Assembly: GCF_048066175.1 (NCBI RefSeq)
Contig: NZ_JBLTXA010000004.1
Span: 62,001 to 126,000 of the forward strand
Reading direction: 5' to 3'
Source of the DNA: Niveispirillum fermenti
Lineage (GTDB): Bacteria; Pseudomonadota; Alphaproteobacteria; Azospirillales; Azospirillaceae
DNA: 64,000 nt
Position numbers and translations under genes: made by a program. Positions 33,415 through 41,869 of this stretch are shown here, one piece after another; the stretch's first letter is position 1; each line of letters starts with the position of its first letter. Below the pieces are notes generated by a model that was given only the letters and a program-made list of their open reading frames with translations, was not told the DNA's origin and made no database searches.

Positions 33415-36155
33415 CAGCCGGCTTCCCGCTCTGCCGTGAAGGCCGCCGCCGCGGCCCGCCGGCTGGTGACGCCCAGCTTCTGGAAGGCCTTTTTCAGGTG
33501 GAATTTCACGGTGTTCTCAGTGATGCCCATGCGCCGGGCGATCAGCTTGTTGGAGATGCCGTCCGACAGGTGGCGCATGATCTCGATCTCCCGCAGGCTG
33601 AGATCATGCGGATTGTGCGACGGCTGCAGGGTGAAGCTGCGGATTGCCAGTTCGACATGCTGGCTGTCCATCGGCATGAGTGCCGGGTCGGACAGCAGCC
33701 GTTCCAGGATATGGCGGGTGGTGAAGCCGGCTTCCGTGAAGGGCATGACATAGCCGTCGGGATGCGCGGCGCGTATCGCGTTCAGCATTTCCGCCTCGGC
33801 CGCCATGCCGTCGCCATCCGCCTCGGCAATGTGCGACAGCAGGATATGGGCGGTGATGATGCCGCGCAGCCGGCCGTGGCCCCGCGCCTCGGCATGCATG
33901 CGCTGGGCATGGGTGCGGGCTTCGCCGGTGGCGTCCAGCGCCAGCGCCCGCAGGCACAGGGCGGCCAGCATTGTCTCCCGCTCCCGCCAGCGGGGACACA
34001 GAAGGGCGATGTCGCGGTCCAGGAACGGGGTCAGCAGCCCGTCGGCCATCGCCGTCTGTCCGGCCAGCAGCGCATATCGCGCCTCCAAGGCCGGCAGCAG
34101 CACATCCAGATAGGTGACCCCGCGCTTGGCCGCCCATTCCCGCCATTCCGCGACCCAGGCGGAAACCGCCGGCAATCCGCCGCGATAATAGGCGATGTCG
34201 GCCAGGATGGGGGCCGCCACGGCCCGCTGCTCGAACCAGCTTTCGCTGTCCCCGAACTGCACCAGCGCCTGAAGCACCATTTCCTCCAGCGCCTCCGCCG
34301 GGCGGCGTTCATAGGCGATGGCGGCTTCCGCCAGCCGGGCCATGGACAGCACGGGATTGTCGCTGCCGAATTCGGCGCGCCGGCGTTTCAGGGTGCGGGT
34401 CACCTCGCCGGACGCCTCGCGCAGGTTGCCTTCGGCCAGGTTCAGCAGGGTGCGGTGGATCAGCAGGTGGAAGCTGGCGAACCGCATGCCCTGAAGATCA
34501 TAGATGGCGTCGCACTGGTCCACGGCGGCGCGCGCCTGACGGATTTCCCCGCGCTGTTCATGCAGCACGATGGACAGGTTGACGCGCCAGGCCCACATCA
34601 GCGGGTCGTTGGGCGTCAGTTCCCGCAGCCGCTCCAGCGCCTTGTCCACCACCGCGCCGCAATCGCCGATATAGATGCGGAAGGTTGTCTCCAGCGCCAG
34701 CCGTTCGACCTGATAGGCGGCCCGCACCGCGGCCGGTCCGCCGGCCGGCTCCGTGATATGGGCCAGCGCGTCCGATCCTTCCCGGAAGAAGCCGCTCTTG
34801 AAATGCACCAGGGCGCGCATCAGCGCCACGCGCGGCTCGTCCAGCAGGCGGGCCGGGATCTCGCGGATGATGGCCCGTACCTCTCCCAGGCCCGTGCGCA
34901 GGAAGATGTCCAGCGGCCGCAGCCCGTCGATAACCGCCTGGACGGCGTCCATGTCGCCGGCCGCGGCCGCATGGCGGATGGCCTCCACCGGCCTTTCATG
35001 CGCCATGAACCAGCGGGCCAGCCCCACATGCAGCCGTGCGGCGCGTGCCGGGGCCAGGGGGAAGCTGGCGCGGGCCGCTTCCGCCACCAGCGGGTGCAGC
35101 CGGAACAGCGGATGATCCCCCGTCTCCGCCGTTTCGATCAGGGAGGGCAGGGCCGTCTGCAGGGCGCGCAGCCGTGACAGGCTGTCGCCCATGCCCATGA
35201 TGCGATCAAGCGCCACGGGGTCGATCTCGTCCAGGGTGGCGACGATGCCCAGGAAATCCCGCTGGTCGGGGTCCAGGCCCGCGAAAACCTGCTCGGCCAG
35301 GTAGTCGGTGATGGGCTGGGCCGGCCAGCGGCCTGGCGGGTCGACCCGGTCCGTCCCCTCGCGCTCCCGCCACAGGCGCAGCATCTGCACCGCCACGGGC
35401 CAGCCCTGGGTCCAGTCGGCAATATCGCGAAGCTGATCTTCCGGGATGCTGTCGCGCAGCAGCTCGGTAATCTCCTCGAACTCCAGCCGCAGTTCCTCCG
35501 GCTCGATGATGCGGACCTGTCCTTGTGTGCGCAGCCGGGACAGGGCCAGCGGCGGCTTGCGCCGGGCGGCCAGGACCAGATGCGTCTGGCTGGGCAGCAA
35601 CTCGGTGATCTCATCGATCAGGCGGGGCACGTCGGCACCCTGCACATTGTCGAAATCGTCCAGGATGATGACCTGACCGCCGTCGGACAGTTCCAGTTTG
35701 CCGGCGATGGCGTCCAGCGCGGCATCGGGGTTCACGTCACCATCCAGAAGCAGGCCCGTATCGCCCATGTCGATGCCGCTGAGGTGCAGGGCGCGGGCCA
35801 GCATGTTCAAGAAGGCGCCGGGGTCGCTTTCCCGAGCGGAAAGGCTGCACCATGCCGCCCCGACGCCCTGGTCGTGCAGCATTCCGATCCATTGTGACAG
35901 GACCGTCGTCTTGCCATAGCCGGCGGGGGCGATCAGCAGGGAAAGCCGGCCGGCGCGGGCTAGGTTCAGCGACCGAAGCACCTGATGCCGGTGGCACAGC
36001 GGCACACGCTGGCGCGGCGGGGCCAGCCGGCCGCGCTGCCGCCAGGTGCGGCCGATATCCGGGTCGGGAAGGGGGCCGTCGTTCCTCACAAAGGCAGGTT
36101 CGCTCGCAAATCCACCATCGGGGGCGGGCAGGTATGGCGACCCGCGCCCTGTCAC
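33405..36155 (-). CDS. MalT-type LuxR-family ATP-dependent regulator
   Basis: A 916-residue regulator of the large STAND/MalT type. The N-terminal third is an AAA/NB-ARC-like ATPase with P-loop LIAPAGYGKTTVLSQW and Walker B VIILDDFDN. A long helical TPR-like sensor region follows. The last 70 residues are a LuxR helix-turn-helix (LSLREIEIMRHLSDGISNK then LIARRMGITENTVKFHLKKA). Such proteins activate transcription when an inducer and ATP are bound. The GTG start overlaps the amidohydrolase stop as GTGA, so it is made with that enzyme. The binding boxes upstream of four neighbouring genes are the likely targets. Confidence 0.9.
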   Translation of the reverse strand: MTGRGSPYLPAPDGGFASEPAFVRNDGPLPDPDIGRTWRQRGRLAPPRQRVPLCHRHQVLRSLNLARAGRLSLLIAPAGYGKTTVLSQWIGMLHDQGVGAAWCSLSARESDPGAFLNMLARALHLSGIDMGDTGLLLDGDVNPDAALDAIAGKLELSDGGQVIILDDFDNVQGADVPRLIDEITELLPSQTHLVLAARRKPPLALSRLRTQGQVRIIEPEELRLEFEEITELLRDSIPEDQLRDIADWTQGWPVAVQMLRLWREREGTDRVDPPGRWPAQPITDYLAEQVFAGLDPDQRDFLGIVATLDEIDPVALDRIMGMGDSLSRLRALQTALPSLIETAETGDHPLFRLHPLVAEAARASFPLAPARAARLHVGLARWFMAHERPVEAIRHAAAAGDMDAVQAVIDGLRPLDIFLRTGLGEVRAIIREIPARLLDEPRVALMRALVHFKSGFFREGSDALAHITEPAGGPAAVRAAYQVERLALETTFRIYIGDCGAVVDKALERLRELTPNDPLMWAWRVNLSIVLHEQRGEIRQARAAVDQCDAIYDLQGMRFASFHLLIHRTLLNLAEGNLREASGEVTRTLKRRRAEFGSDNPVLSMARLAEAAIAYERRPAEALEEMVLQALVQFGDSESWFEQRAVAAPILADIAYYRGGLPAVSAWVAEWREWAAKRGVTYLDVLLPALEARYALLAGQTAMADGLLTPFLDRDIALLCPRWRERETMLAALCLRALALDATGEARTHAQRMHAEARGHGRLRGIITAHILLSHIAEADGDGMAAEAEMLNAIRAAHPDGYVMPFTEAGFTTRHILERLLSDPALMPMDSQHVELAIRSFTLQPSHNPHDLSLREIEIMRHLSDGISNKLIARRMGITENTVKFHLKKAFQKLGVTSRRAAAAAFTAEREAGCYP

Positions 36156-37384
36156 AGGTTGTCCACCATGATTGTGCCCCCTTTCATCACCAGCTTCAAC
36201 CGGTCGGGCTGCTCCAGCACCGCTATATCCTCCAGCGGGTTGCCGTCCAGCACCAACAGGTCGGCGAAGGCCCCCGGTGCCACGGTGCCCAGCCGCCCTT
36301 CCATCATCAGAAGGGCGGCGTTGACGGAGGTGGCGGACCGCAGGATGTCCAGGGCCGGCATCACCTGCCGGCGCAGCGTGAATTCATGGGATTGCAGGGG
36401 CATCATGCGCAGGCCCAGCAGGTCCGTGCCGAAGCCGATGCGCGCGCCCGCGGCGATCAGATGGTCGATGGAGGCCAGGGCGTGACCCGCCACCTCCGCC
36501 AGCTTGTCCAGCATGACCTGGGGCAGGCCCATGGATGGCCCCGCCGTCTGGATGGCATGGATGATGGCCAGCGTGGGCACGGCATAGGCGTCGTGCGCCA
36601 CCACGGCACGGGCCGTTTCGGCGTCGATGGCGGTGGCATGCTCGATGGACCGCACGCCGTTGCGCAGACAGCGCATGGTGGCTTCGGCCGTATGGGCATG
36701 GGCCATGACATAGGTGCGCCGCGACCGCGCCTCCTCCACCGCCACGCGGATCTCATCCTCGCAGAACTGGTTCATCCAGAAAGGATCGGTCGGCGACAGG
36801 ACGCCGCCGGATATGAACAGCTTCAACTGCGTGGCCCCGTCACGAAGCTGGTCGCGCGCCGCGCGGCGCATCTCGTCCACCCCGTCCACGACGCGCGCCA
36901 TGGCCCCGCAATAGCCGCAGGCGCACATGGCCCCTTCCAGGTAATGGCCCGCCGCCCGCAGGTCGCCATGCCCGCCCGTCTGGCTGAGCGCCAGGCCGGA
37001 ATAGAACAGGCGCGGGCCGGGGATCAGGCCCCGCTCGATCCCGGCCCACAGGCTGTAATCGCCGCCGGCGGCATCGCGCACGGTGGTGAAGCCGCGCTTC
37101 AGCGCGCCTTCCAGGATGTCGCGGGCGTAAAGGGCCCGCAATTGCGGGGTCAGCCGATCCACATGGGCGGGGTTTGGTTCCACCCCATAGGCATGGAAAT
37201 GGGCATCGATCAGGCCGGGCATCACGAAGCGGCCGCCGGCATCCACCACCCGCGCCGTCGCCGCGCTGCCCGGCCGCTCGGCGATTTCACGGATGATGCC
37301 GTCTTCGATCAGGATCGACCGGCCCGGCAGCAGGGTGGGGTCGTACCCGTCGAAGATGGTGCAGTTGCGCAGTTCCGTCAGCAT
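36152..37384 (-). CDS. Amidohydrolase-family metal-dependent hydrolase
   Basis: A 410-residue member of the amidohydrolase superfamily, imidazolonepropionase/prolidase-like. Metal-binding signatures are FVMPGLIDAHFHAYG (HxH), MAHAHTAEATMRCL, IEHATAIDAETA and FGTDLLGL. Members hydrolyse cyclic or acyl amides. The ATG at 37384 was chosen. It has a GGGAAG ribosome site, and the -10 inferred from the paired boxes lies just upstream, which rules out the longer start at 37426. The coupled regulator gene follows at once. Confidence 0.85.
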   Translation of the reverse strand: MLTELRNCTIFDGYDPTLLPGRSILIEDGIIREIAERPGSAATARVVDAGGRFVMPGLIDAHFHAYGVEPNPAHVDRLTPQLRALYARDILEGALKRGFTTVRDAAGGDYSLWAGIERGLIPGPRLFYSGLALSQTGGHGDLRAAGHYLEGAMCACGYCGAMARVVDGVDEMRRAARDQLRDGATQLKLFISGGVLSPTDPFWMNQFCEDEIRVAVEEARSRRTYVMAHAHTAEATMRCLRNGVRSIEHATAIDAETARAVVAHDAYAVPTLAIIHAIQTAGPSMGLPQVMLDKLAEVAGHALASIDHLIAAGARIGFGTDLLGLRMMPLQSHEFTLRRQVMPALDILRSATSVNAALLMMEGRLGTVAPGAFADLLVLDGNPLEDIAVLEQPDRLKLVMKGGTIMVDNL

Positions 37385-37423
37385 GAAGACTTCCCGGCAG
37401 ACAAGATGATGATGGGCCTCCAT

Positions 37424-37487
37424 CATCGGCCAGGGGTGCTTGGGGACAAATGCGCCCCGTGGGGTAGAAGCCGGACGGTTCGGGTAG
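37424..37487 (-). promoter_or_regulatory. Paired CTAC boxes for the amidohydrolase-regulator unit
   Basis: On the minus strand CTACCC at 37487-37482 and at 37467-37462 have first bases exactly 20 bp apart, 77 nt before the chosen start. The -10 about 33 nt further (around CGATGA, 37429-37424) is poor, so it may need the activator fully. It shares the intergenic region with the oppositely oriented pair for the oxidoreductase gene. Confidence 0.55.
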
Positions 37488-37503
37488 CGTGGCCGGCCCG
37501 CCG

Positions 37504-37568
37504 CTACACCAGTTGCGGCCCGACTACCCCATGGTGCGCGGGCATGGGCGCGCCGGGCGGGCTAGATT
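37504..37568 (+). promoter_or_regulatory. Paired CTAC boxes and -10 for the oxidoreductase-like gene
   Basis: CTACAC at 37504-37509 and CTACCC at 37524-37529 have first bases exactly 20 bp apart. TAGATT, a -10-like hexamer, starts 33 nt later at 37563. The sequence between the boxes, including TGCGGCCCG, is nearly identical to that of the molybdopterin gene promoter, so the two are clearly related. Confidence 0.7.
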
Positions 37569-37610
37569 GTGTGCGGCACAAGGCCAATCACGGGACCCGA
37601 AGGAGAGATC

Positions 37611-38609
37611 ATGAACAATGCCCTGCTTGTCGACCGCATCGACGGGGAGAACCGCCTTGTCATCCGCCCCATCGACCGGCGCGAACCGGGTCCGGGGGAG
37701 GTACGGTACCAGGTGCATGCCATCGGCCTGAACCGGGCCGATCTTCTGTACCTGCATGGGGGGCATTACACGCAGACCAGCTTTCCCAGCCGCATTGGCT
37801 TCGAGGCGGCTGGCATCGTCGATGCCGTGGGGCCCGGCGTCACGTCCGTGAAGGTCGGCGACCGGGTCAGCGCCATGCCGTTCGGCGACCCGGCCTATAG
37901 CGTGGGCGGTGAATTCGCCATCACCCCGGAACCCTTCATCGCCCCCTGGCCGGAAGGCTATTCGGCGGTGGAGGCGGCGGGCGCCTGGATGCAGTACCTG
38001 ACGGCCTATTTCCCGCTGAAGGAGATTGCCGCCGCCGGTCCCGGTGACGCCGTGCTGGTCACCGCTGCATCCAGCAGCGCCGGGCTTGGCGCCATCCAGA
38101 TCGCCCGCCTGCTGGGCGCCACCGTGCTGGCCAGCACGCGCAGCGCGGCCAAGGCCGATTTCCTGCGCCAGGCCGGGGCCGACCATGTCATCGTGATGGA
38201 CCAGGGCGATGTGGCCGGCCAGATCCGGGCGGCCACGGGCGGCCAGGGCGTCCGCATCGTCTATGAGGCGGTGGCCGGCGATTTCTTCCATCAATATGCC
38301 GAGGCGCTGGCGCCCGGTGCGATGATCTTCGTCTATGGCGCCATGGGCGGGTCGCCCACCATCGATTGCCCCATCGTGCCGCTGATCCGCGTGGCGGCAC
38401 AGATCCATCTTTATTCCCTGATCAACCAGTTGCGCGATCCGGGTGCTGTGGAGCGGTCGCGCGCCTTCGTGGCTGCGGCCATGGCGGATGGGCGCATCCG
38501 CCCCGTCATCGACCGGGTCTTCCCCTTCGAACAGGCGCTGGACGCCTATGCCTACATGGACAGCGGCGCGCAGAAGGGCAAGATCGTCATGCAGACCCGC
38601 TACGGCTGA
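37611..38609 (+). CDS. Zinc-independent quinone-oxidoreductase-like enzyme
   Basis: A 332-residue medium-chain dehydrogenase/reductase of the quinone oxidoreductase or enoyl-reductase type, using NADPH. Visible are GLNRADLLYLHGGHY, GFEAAGIVDAVGPGV, VKVGDRVSAMP, VLVTAASSSAGLGAIQIA (Rossmann loop) and IVYEAVAG. The zinc-binding cysteines of alcohol dehydrogenases are absent. The ATG follows AAGGAGAG by a few bases. It is read divergently from the amidohydrolase, with its own box pair. The substrate is unknown. Confidence 0.85.
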   Translation: MNNALLVDRIDGENRLVIRPIDRREPGPGEVRYQVHAIGLNRADLLYLHGGHYTQTSFPSRIGFEAAGIVDAVGPGVTSVKVGDRVSAMPFGDPAYSVGGEFAITPEPFIAPWPEGYSAVEAAGAWMQYLTAYFPLKEIAAAGPGDAVLVTAASSSAGLGAIQIARLLGATVLASTRSAAKADFLRQAGADHVIVMDQGDVAGQIRAATGGQGVRIVYEAVAGDFFHQYAEALAPGAMIFVYGAMGGSPTIDCPIVPLIRVAAQIHLYSLINQLRDPGAVERSRAFVAAAMADGRIRPVIDRVFPFEQALDAYAYMDSGAQKGKIVMQTRYG

Positions 38610-38652
38610 GGCGGCGGGCCGCTGCCCCGCCCGTTTTCCCGTCGCCGTCCGC

Positions 38653-40269
38653 TTATCCGGCCAGTGACAGAAACCGCGCGGAATGCAGGTCCAGCGCATT
38701 GTCCACCCAGCCTTGCAGCCGCGGGCTGACCAGCCGGCGGCTGGACTGGCGCATGATGGGGATCATGGGCATGTCGGCCATGGCCAGCCGTTCCGCCGCC
38801 GCCAGCCTTTCATGGAACTGGCCGATGGTCACGGACTGGTCCACATCCGCCATCGCCCGGTCGAAGGCGGGGTTGACATAGCCCGGCCCTACCGTATTGG
38901 CGCGTGAGCGCAGCAGGTTCAGATATTCCGTCACCAGCCCCACGGCCCAGGTGATGCGCACGATGTCCGGATAGGAATGTTCCTTCATCCGGCCGACCAC
39001 GACCTTGAATTCCTGGTTGGCCAGGGTGGTCCGCACGCCCAGAACCTGTTGCCACATGGCGGCGACGGCGACCGCCACCTGACGGTTCAATTCGTTGGTG
39101 TTGTAGAGCAGTTCCAGCGACAGCGGCCTGCCGGGACCATATCCTGCCCGTGCGTAGAGGGCGCGGGCGGCGGCGATGCGGTCGTTGTCGGCCAGCCCGG
39201 CCCAGCCGGCCTGCGGCGGGTTGTACCCGGCCAGCCCCTCCGGCGTCATGGAAAAGGCCGGCAGTTCCCCGCCCCGCGTGATCTTCTCCACGATGGTCCG
39301 CCGGTCGATGGCCATTGACAGGGCTGTGGCCAGATCGGGATTGTCCTTCCAGGGCGCGCGGGTCAGGTTGGGGATCAGGAAGAAGGTGCTGGCCCGATAG
39401 GCCAGGCGCAAACTGTCGGCCAGATGGGTGCGCGCCCAATCCAGTTGGGTGGGCGGCACCTCCTTGGTGGCCACCAGTTCGCCGGCCCGGAACCGTTTCA
39501 GCTCGGTCTGCAGATCCTCCGTCACATGATAATTGACGCCGGCGACGCGCAGGGCCGCCGCACCGTGGTAATGCGGGTTCGCCGTCAGCGCGTAATGGCT
39601 TTGCGGCACGGCTGCCGCCAGGGTGAAGGCGCCGTTGCCGACCAGCCGGCCCGGCTGTACAAAGCTGTCGCCATGGGCGGCCAGCGACGGCCGGTGCAAG
39701 GGGCACAGCACCCAATAGGCGGTATAGACGGTCAGGTCCGGCTTGGGATGTTCCAGGGTCACCTGCAAGGTGCGGTCGTCCAGTGCCGCCACCCCCAGGC
39801 TTTCCGGCGGGGCGCCGTTCTGCAGGATGGGCAGGGCGTTGCGGATGGGCGCCACCCATTCGGGCAGGCCCAGCCGCGTGGCCGGCGTCACGGCCCGCCG
39901 CCAGGCGAAGACGAAATCGTCGGCCGTGACGGGGCTGCCGTCGGACCAGCGGGCATCGGCGCGCAGGTGGAAGGTCCAGGTCAGGCCGTCAACGCTGGTT
40001 TCCCAGCGCTCTGCGACGCCGGGCGCCACGCTGCCATCGGCGGCAAAGCTGGTCAGCCCCTCCCACAATTCGATGAACAGGGCGCCCGCCACGATGGTCG
40101 TGGACCGGTGCGGGTCCAGCGTGTCCACTTCCGGCCCCAGGCCGATATCCAGCACGGGCCGGCCGGCGGCCGGTGCCGTTCCGGCCGCCAGCAGGGGCAG
40201 GGACGCGGCCGTGGCGATCAGGGTGCGGCGGGTGATGCGGCGCTGGGGCAAGGGTCCGGCCTCTTCCAT
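38653..40269 (-). CDS. Peptide-type ABC substrate-binding protein
   Basis: A 538-residue family 5 (OppA/DppA-like) periplasmic binding protein. It has a twin-arginine-like signal (RRITRRTLIATAASLPLLAA, residues 10-30), then LDPHRSTTIV, the family segment SDGSPVTADDFVFAWRRAV and a C-terminal lobe ending near QSSRRLVSPRLQGWVDN. No permease or ATPase genes are adjacent, so it must share a transporter encoded elsewhere or act alone. It is convergent to the oxidoreductase gene and lacks the box pairs, so it may not belong to the regulon. Confidence 0.85.
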   Translation of the reverse strand: MEEAGPLPQRRITRRTLIATAASLPLLAAGTAPAAGRPVLDIGLGPEVDTLDPHRSTTIVAGALFIELWEGLTSFAADGSVAPGVAERWETSVDGLTWTFHLRADARWSDGSPVTADDFVFAWRRAVTPATRLGLPEWVAPIRNALPILQNGAPPESLGVAALDDRTLQVTLEHPKPDLTVYTAYWVLCPLHRPSLAAHGDSFVQPGRLVGNGAFTLAAAVPQSHYALTANPHYHGAAALRVAGVNYHVTEDLQTELKRFRAGELVATKEVPPTQLDWARTHLADSLRLAYRASTFFLIPNLTRAPWKDNPDLATALSMAIDRRTIVEKITRGGELPAFSMTPEGLAGYNPPQAGWAGLADNDRIAAARALYARAGYGPGRPLSLELLYNTNELNRQVAVAVAAMWQQVLGVRTTLANQEFKVVVGRMKEHSYPDIVRITWAVGLVTEYLNLLRSRANTVGPGYVNPAFDRAMADVDQSVTIGQFHERLAAAERLAMADMPMIPIMRQSSRRLVSPRLQGWVDNALDLHSARFLSLAG

Positions 40270-40460
40270 TCTTCCTCGTGGCAGGACAGGGTGGCCGGTC
40301 GGTGGGGCCCTGTCGAGGGGGGTGATCGGACCCATCATCGAAATCCCGCCCCGCCCGTGCCGCGGGCCCGCCACAAAGCATGGTCACGGTATGGCTGTAC
40401 GCCCGGCGGATCGGGCGGTTTGAAAGGGAGCGGCCGACCGGAAACAGGAACGGCGGCCGG

Positions 40461-41102
40461 ATGGGGATGAAACGCTGGTTGGCGGCTTTGGCCGCGATGG
40501 GGTCCATGCTGGTGGCGGGCCAGGTGCTGGCCGGGTCCGTCACGCTTTATTCGCAGCCCGGTTTCCGGGGCGACCGCATCACCATCACGCGCGATGTGGA
40601 CTCGCTGACCAAGCTGCCGCCCTGGAACGATCGTGCGCGGTCGCTGGTCGTGCATTCCGGAACCTGGGAAATCTGCAAGAACAAGCGGTATGACGATTGC
40701 CGCACGCTTGTCGGCGGCGCGCGGGTGGCCGACACGGCCGAGGTGAAATATCTGCGCGGCGGCATCACCTCCCTGCGCGAGGTGGGGCGCAGCCAGCCAC
40801 GGGACGACGGGCGCGGCCATGATCATTGGGCGTGGAACCCGCCGCCCGGTCCGCCACCGCCACCGCCGCGCCACCGCGATGACGACATCATCTGGAACGG
40901 GCCGGGCGGCGGGGCCGCCGGCCCCGTTTCCAGCCGGCCGCAGAATGCCTGCCAGACCCAGGTGGAGCGGGCCTTCCAGCAGCGCTACGGCTTCCGTGCC
41001 CGCACCGAATTCTCCGGCAGCAGCGTGGAAGGCACCATCTGGTGGGATGGGCAGCCCTGGCGCTACCGCTGTGCCGGCGGGCAGACCAATATCTGGCGCT
41101 GA
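40461..41102 (+). CDS. Secreted beta/gamma-crystallin-like protein
   Basis: A 213-residue exported protein: signal peptide (MKRWLAALAAMGSMLVAGQ), then a beta/gamma-crystallin-like Greek-key segment (VTLYSQPGFRGDRITITRD through VVHSGTWEICKN), a proline-rich linker with a PPPGPPPPPPR run and a C-terminal cysteine-containing domain (NACQTQVERAFQQRYG to YRCAGGQ). Crystallin-like domains often bind calcium, but no clear calcium motif was found. The ATG at 40461 is followed in frame by another at 40467, and both give a signal peptide. Confidence 0.72.
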   Translation: MGMKRWLAALAAMGSMLVAGQVLAGSVTLYSQPGFRGDRITITRDVDSLTKLPPWNDRARSLVVHSGTWEICKNKRYDDCRTLVGGARVADTAEVKYLRGGITSLREVGRSQPRDDGRGHDHWAWNPPPGPPPPPPRHRDDDIIWNGPGGGAAGPVSSRPQNACQTQVERAFQQRYGFRARTEFSGSSVEGTIWWDGQPWRYRCAGGQTNIWR

Positions 41103-41109
41103 CGGCGTT

Positions 41110-41817
41110 TCAGGTGGCGGGGGCGAAGACCCGCGCCACCTCGCCGGGCGACAGCAGCCGCCATTCCCCTTCCGCCAGCCCGTCCAGCCGCAGGGCGCCG
41201 ATGGAAACGCGATGCAGCGCCTCCACATGGTTGCCCACGGCCGCGAACATGCGCCGGATCTGGTGGTAGCGCCCCTCGCTGATGGTCAGCCGCGCCCGCG
41301 TTTCCCCCAGCGCTTCCAGCGTGGCGGGAAGCAGGGGCGTCTTCTCCGATTTCAGCATCAGGGTGCCGGACGCGAACATACCGGCCTCCTCCCCCGTCAG
41401 GGGGCGGGCCAGTTCGGCTTCGTACACCTTGGGCACATTGGCCTTGGGTGAGATGATCCGGTGCAGCAACTGCCCGTCATCGGTCAGCAGCAGCAGCCCG
41501 GTCGTATCCCGATCCAGCCGGCCGACGGGTGCCATGATGGGATTGCGGTACTGGAACCGTTCCGGCAGCAATTCATAGACCACCCGGCCCGGATCGCTGG
41601 TGGAGCAGGTATAGCCGGCGGGCTTGTGCAGCATCAGCACCGACCCCTGCGGCGGGTCCAGCGCTTCTTCATCGATGCGGATGTCGGCGTGGTCCGCCTT
41701 GTCCCCGTCGGACAGCATCGTGCCGTCGGCCCGTGTCACACGGCCGGCGCGCAGCAGCATCTTCACGTCGCGCTGGCTGCCATAGCCCAGGTTGGCGATC
41801 AGGCGGACAAGACGCAT
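41110..41817 (-). CDS. rsuA: Ribosomal small-subunit pseudouridine synthase RsuA-like
   Basis: Makes pseudouridine in rRNA; RsuA family members modify U516 of 16S rRNA in E. coli. The 235 residues have an S4 RNA-binding domain (residues 1-60, VRLIANLGYGSQRDVKMLL) and the catalytic domain with VGRLDRDTTGLLLLTDDGQ, whose aspartate is the nucleophile, and ISEGRYHQIRRMFAAVGNHV. Specificity between RsuA and related RluE/RluF-type enzymes cannot be told from sequence alone. Confidence 0.88.
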   Translation of the reverse strand: MRLVRLIANLGYGSQRDVKMLLRAGRVTRADGTMLSDGDKADHADIRIDEEALDPPQGSVLMLHKPAGYTCSTSDPGRVVYELLPERFQYRNPIMAPVGRLDRDTTGLLLLTDDGQLLHRIISPKANVPKVYEAELARPLTGEEAGMFASGTLMLKSEKTPLLPATLEALGETRARLTISEGRYHQIRRMFAAVGNHVEALHRVSIGALRLDGLAEGEWRLLSPGEVARVFAPAT

Positions 41818-41869
41818 GGGAATGTTCCTGCGGGTTGGATCAGGGTGCCGGAGACAGGACCGGAGCGGG

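Noticed and set aside
37385..37426. Longer start (ATG at 37426) for the amidohydrolase
   Set aside because: The predicted promoter would then lie inside or downstream of the start, and the ribosome site fits the shorter start.
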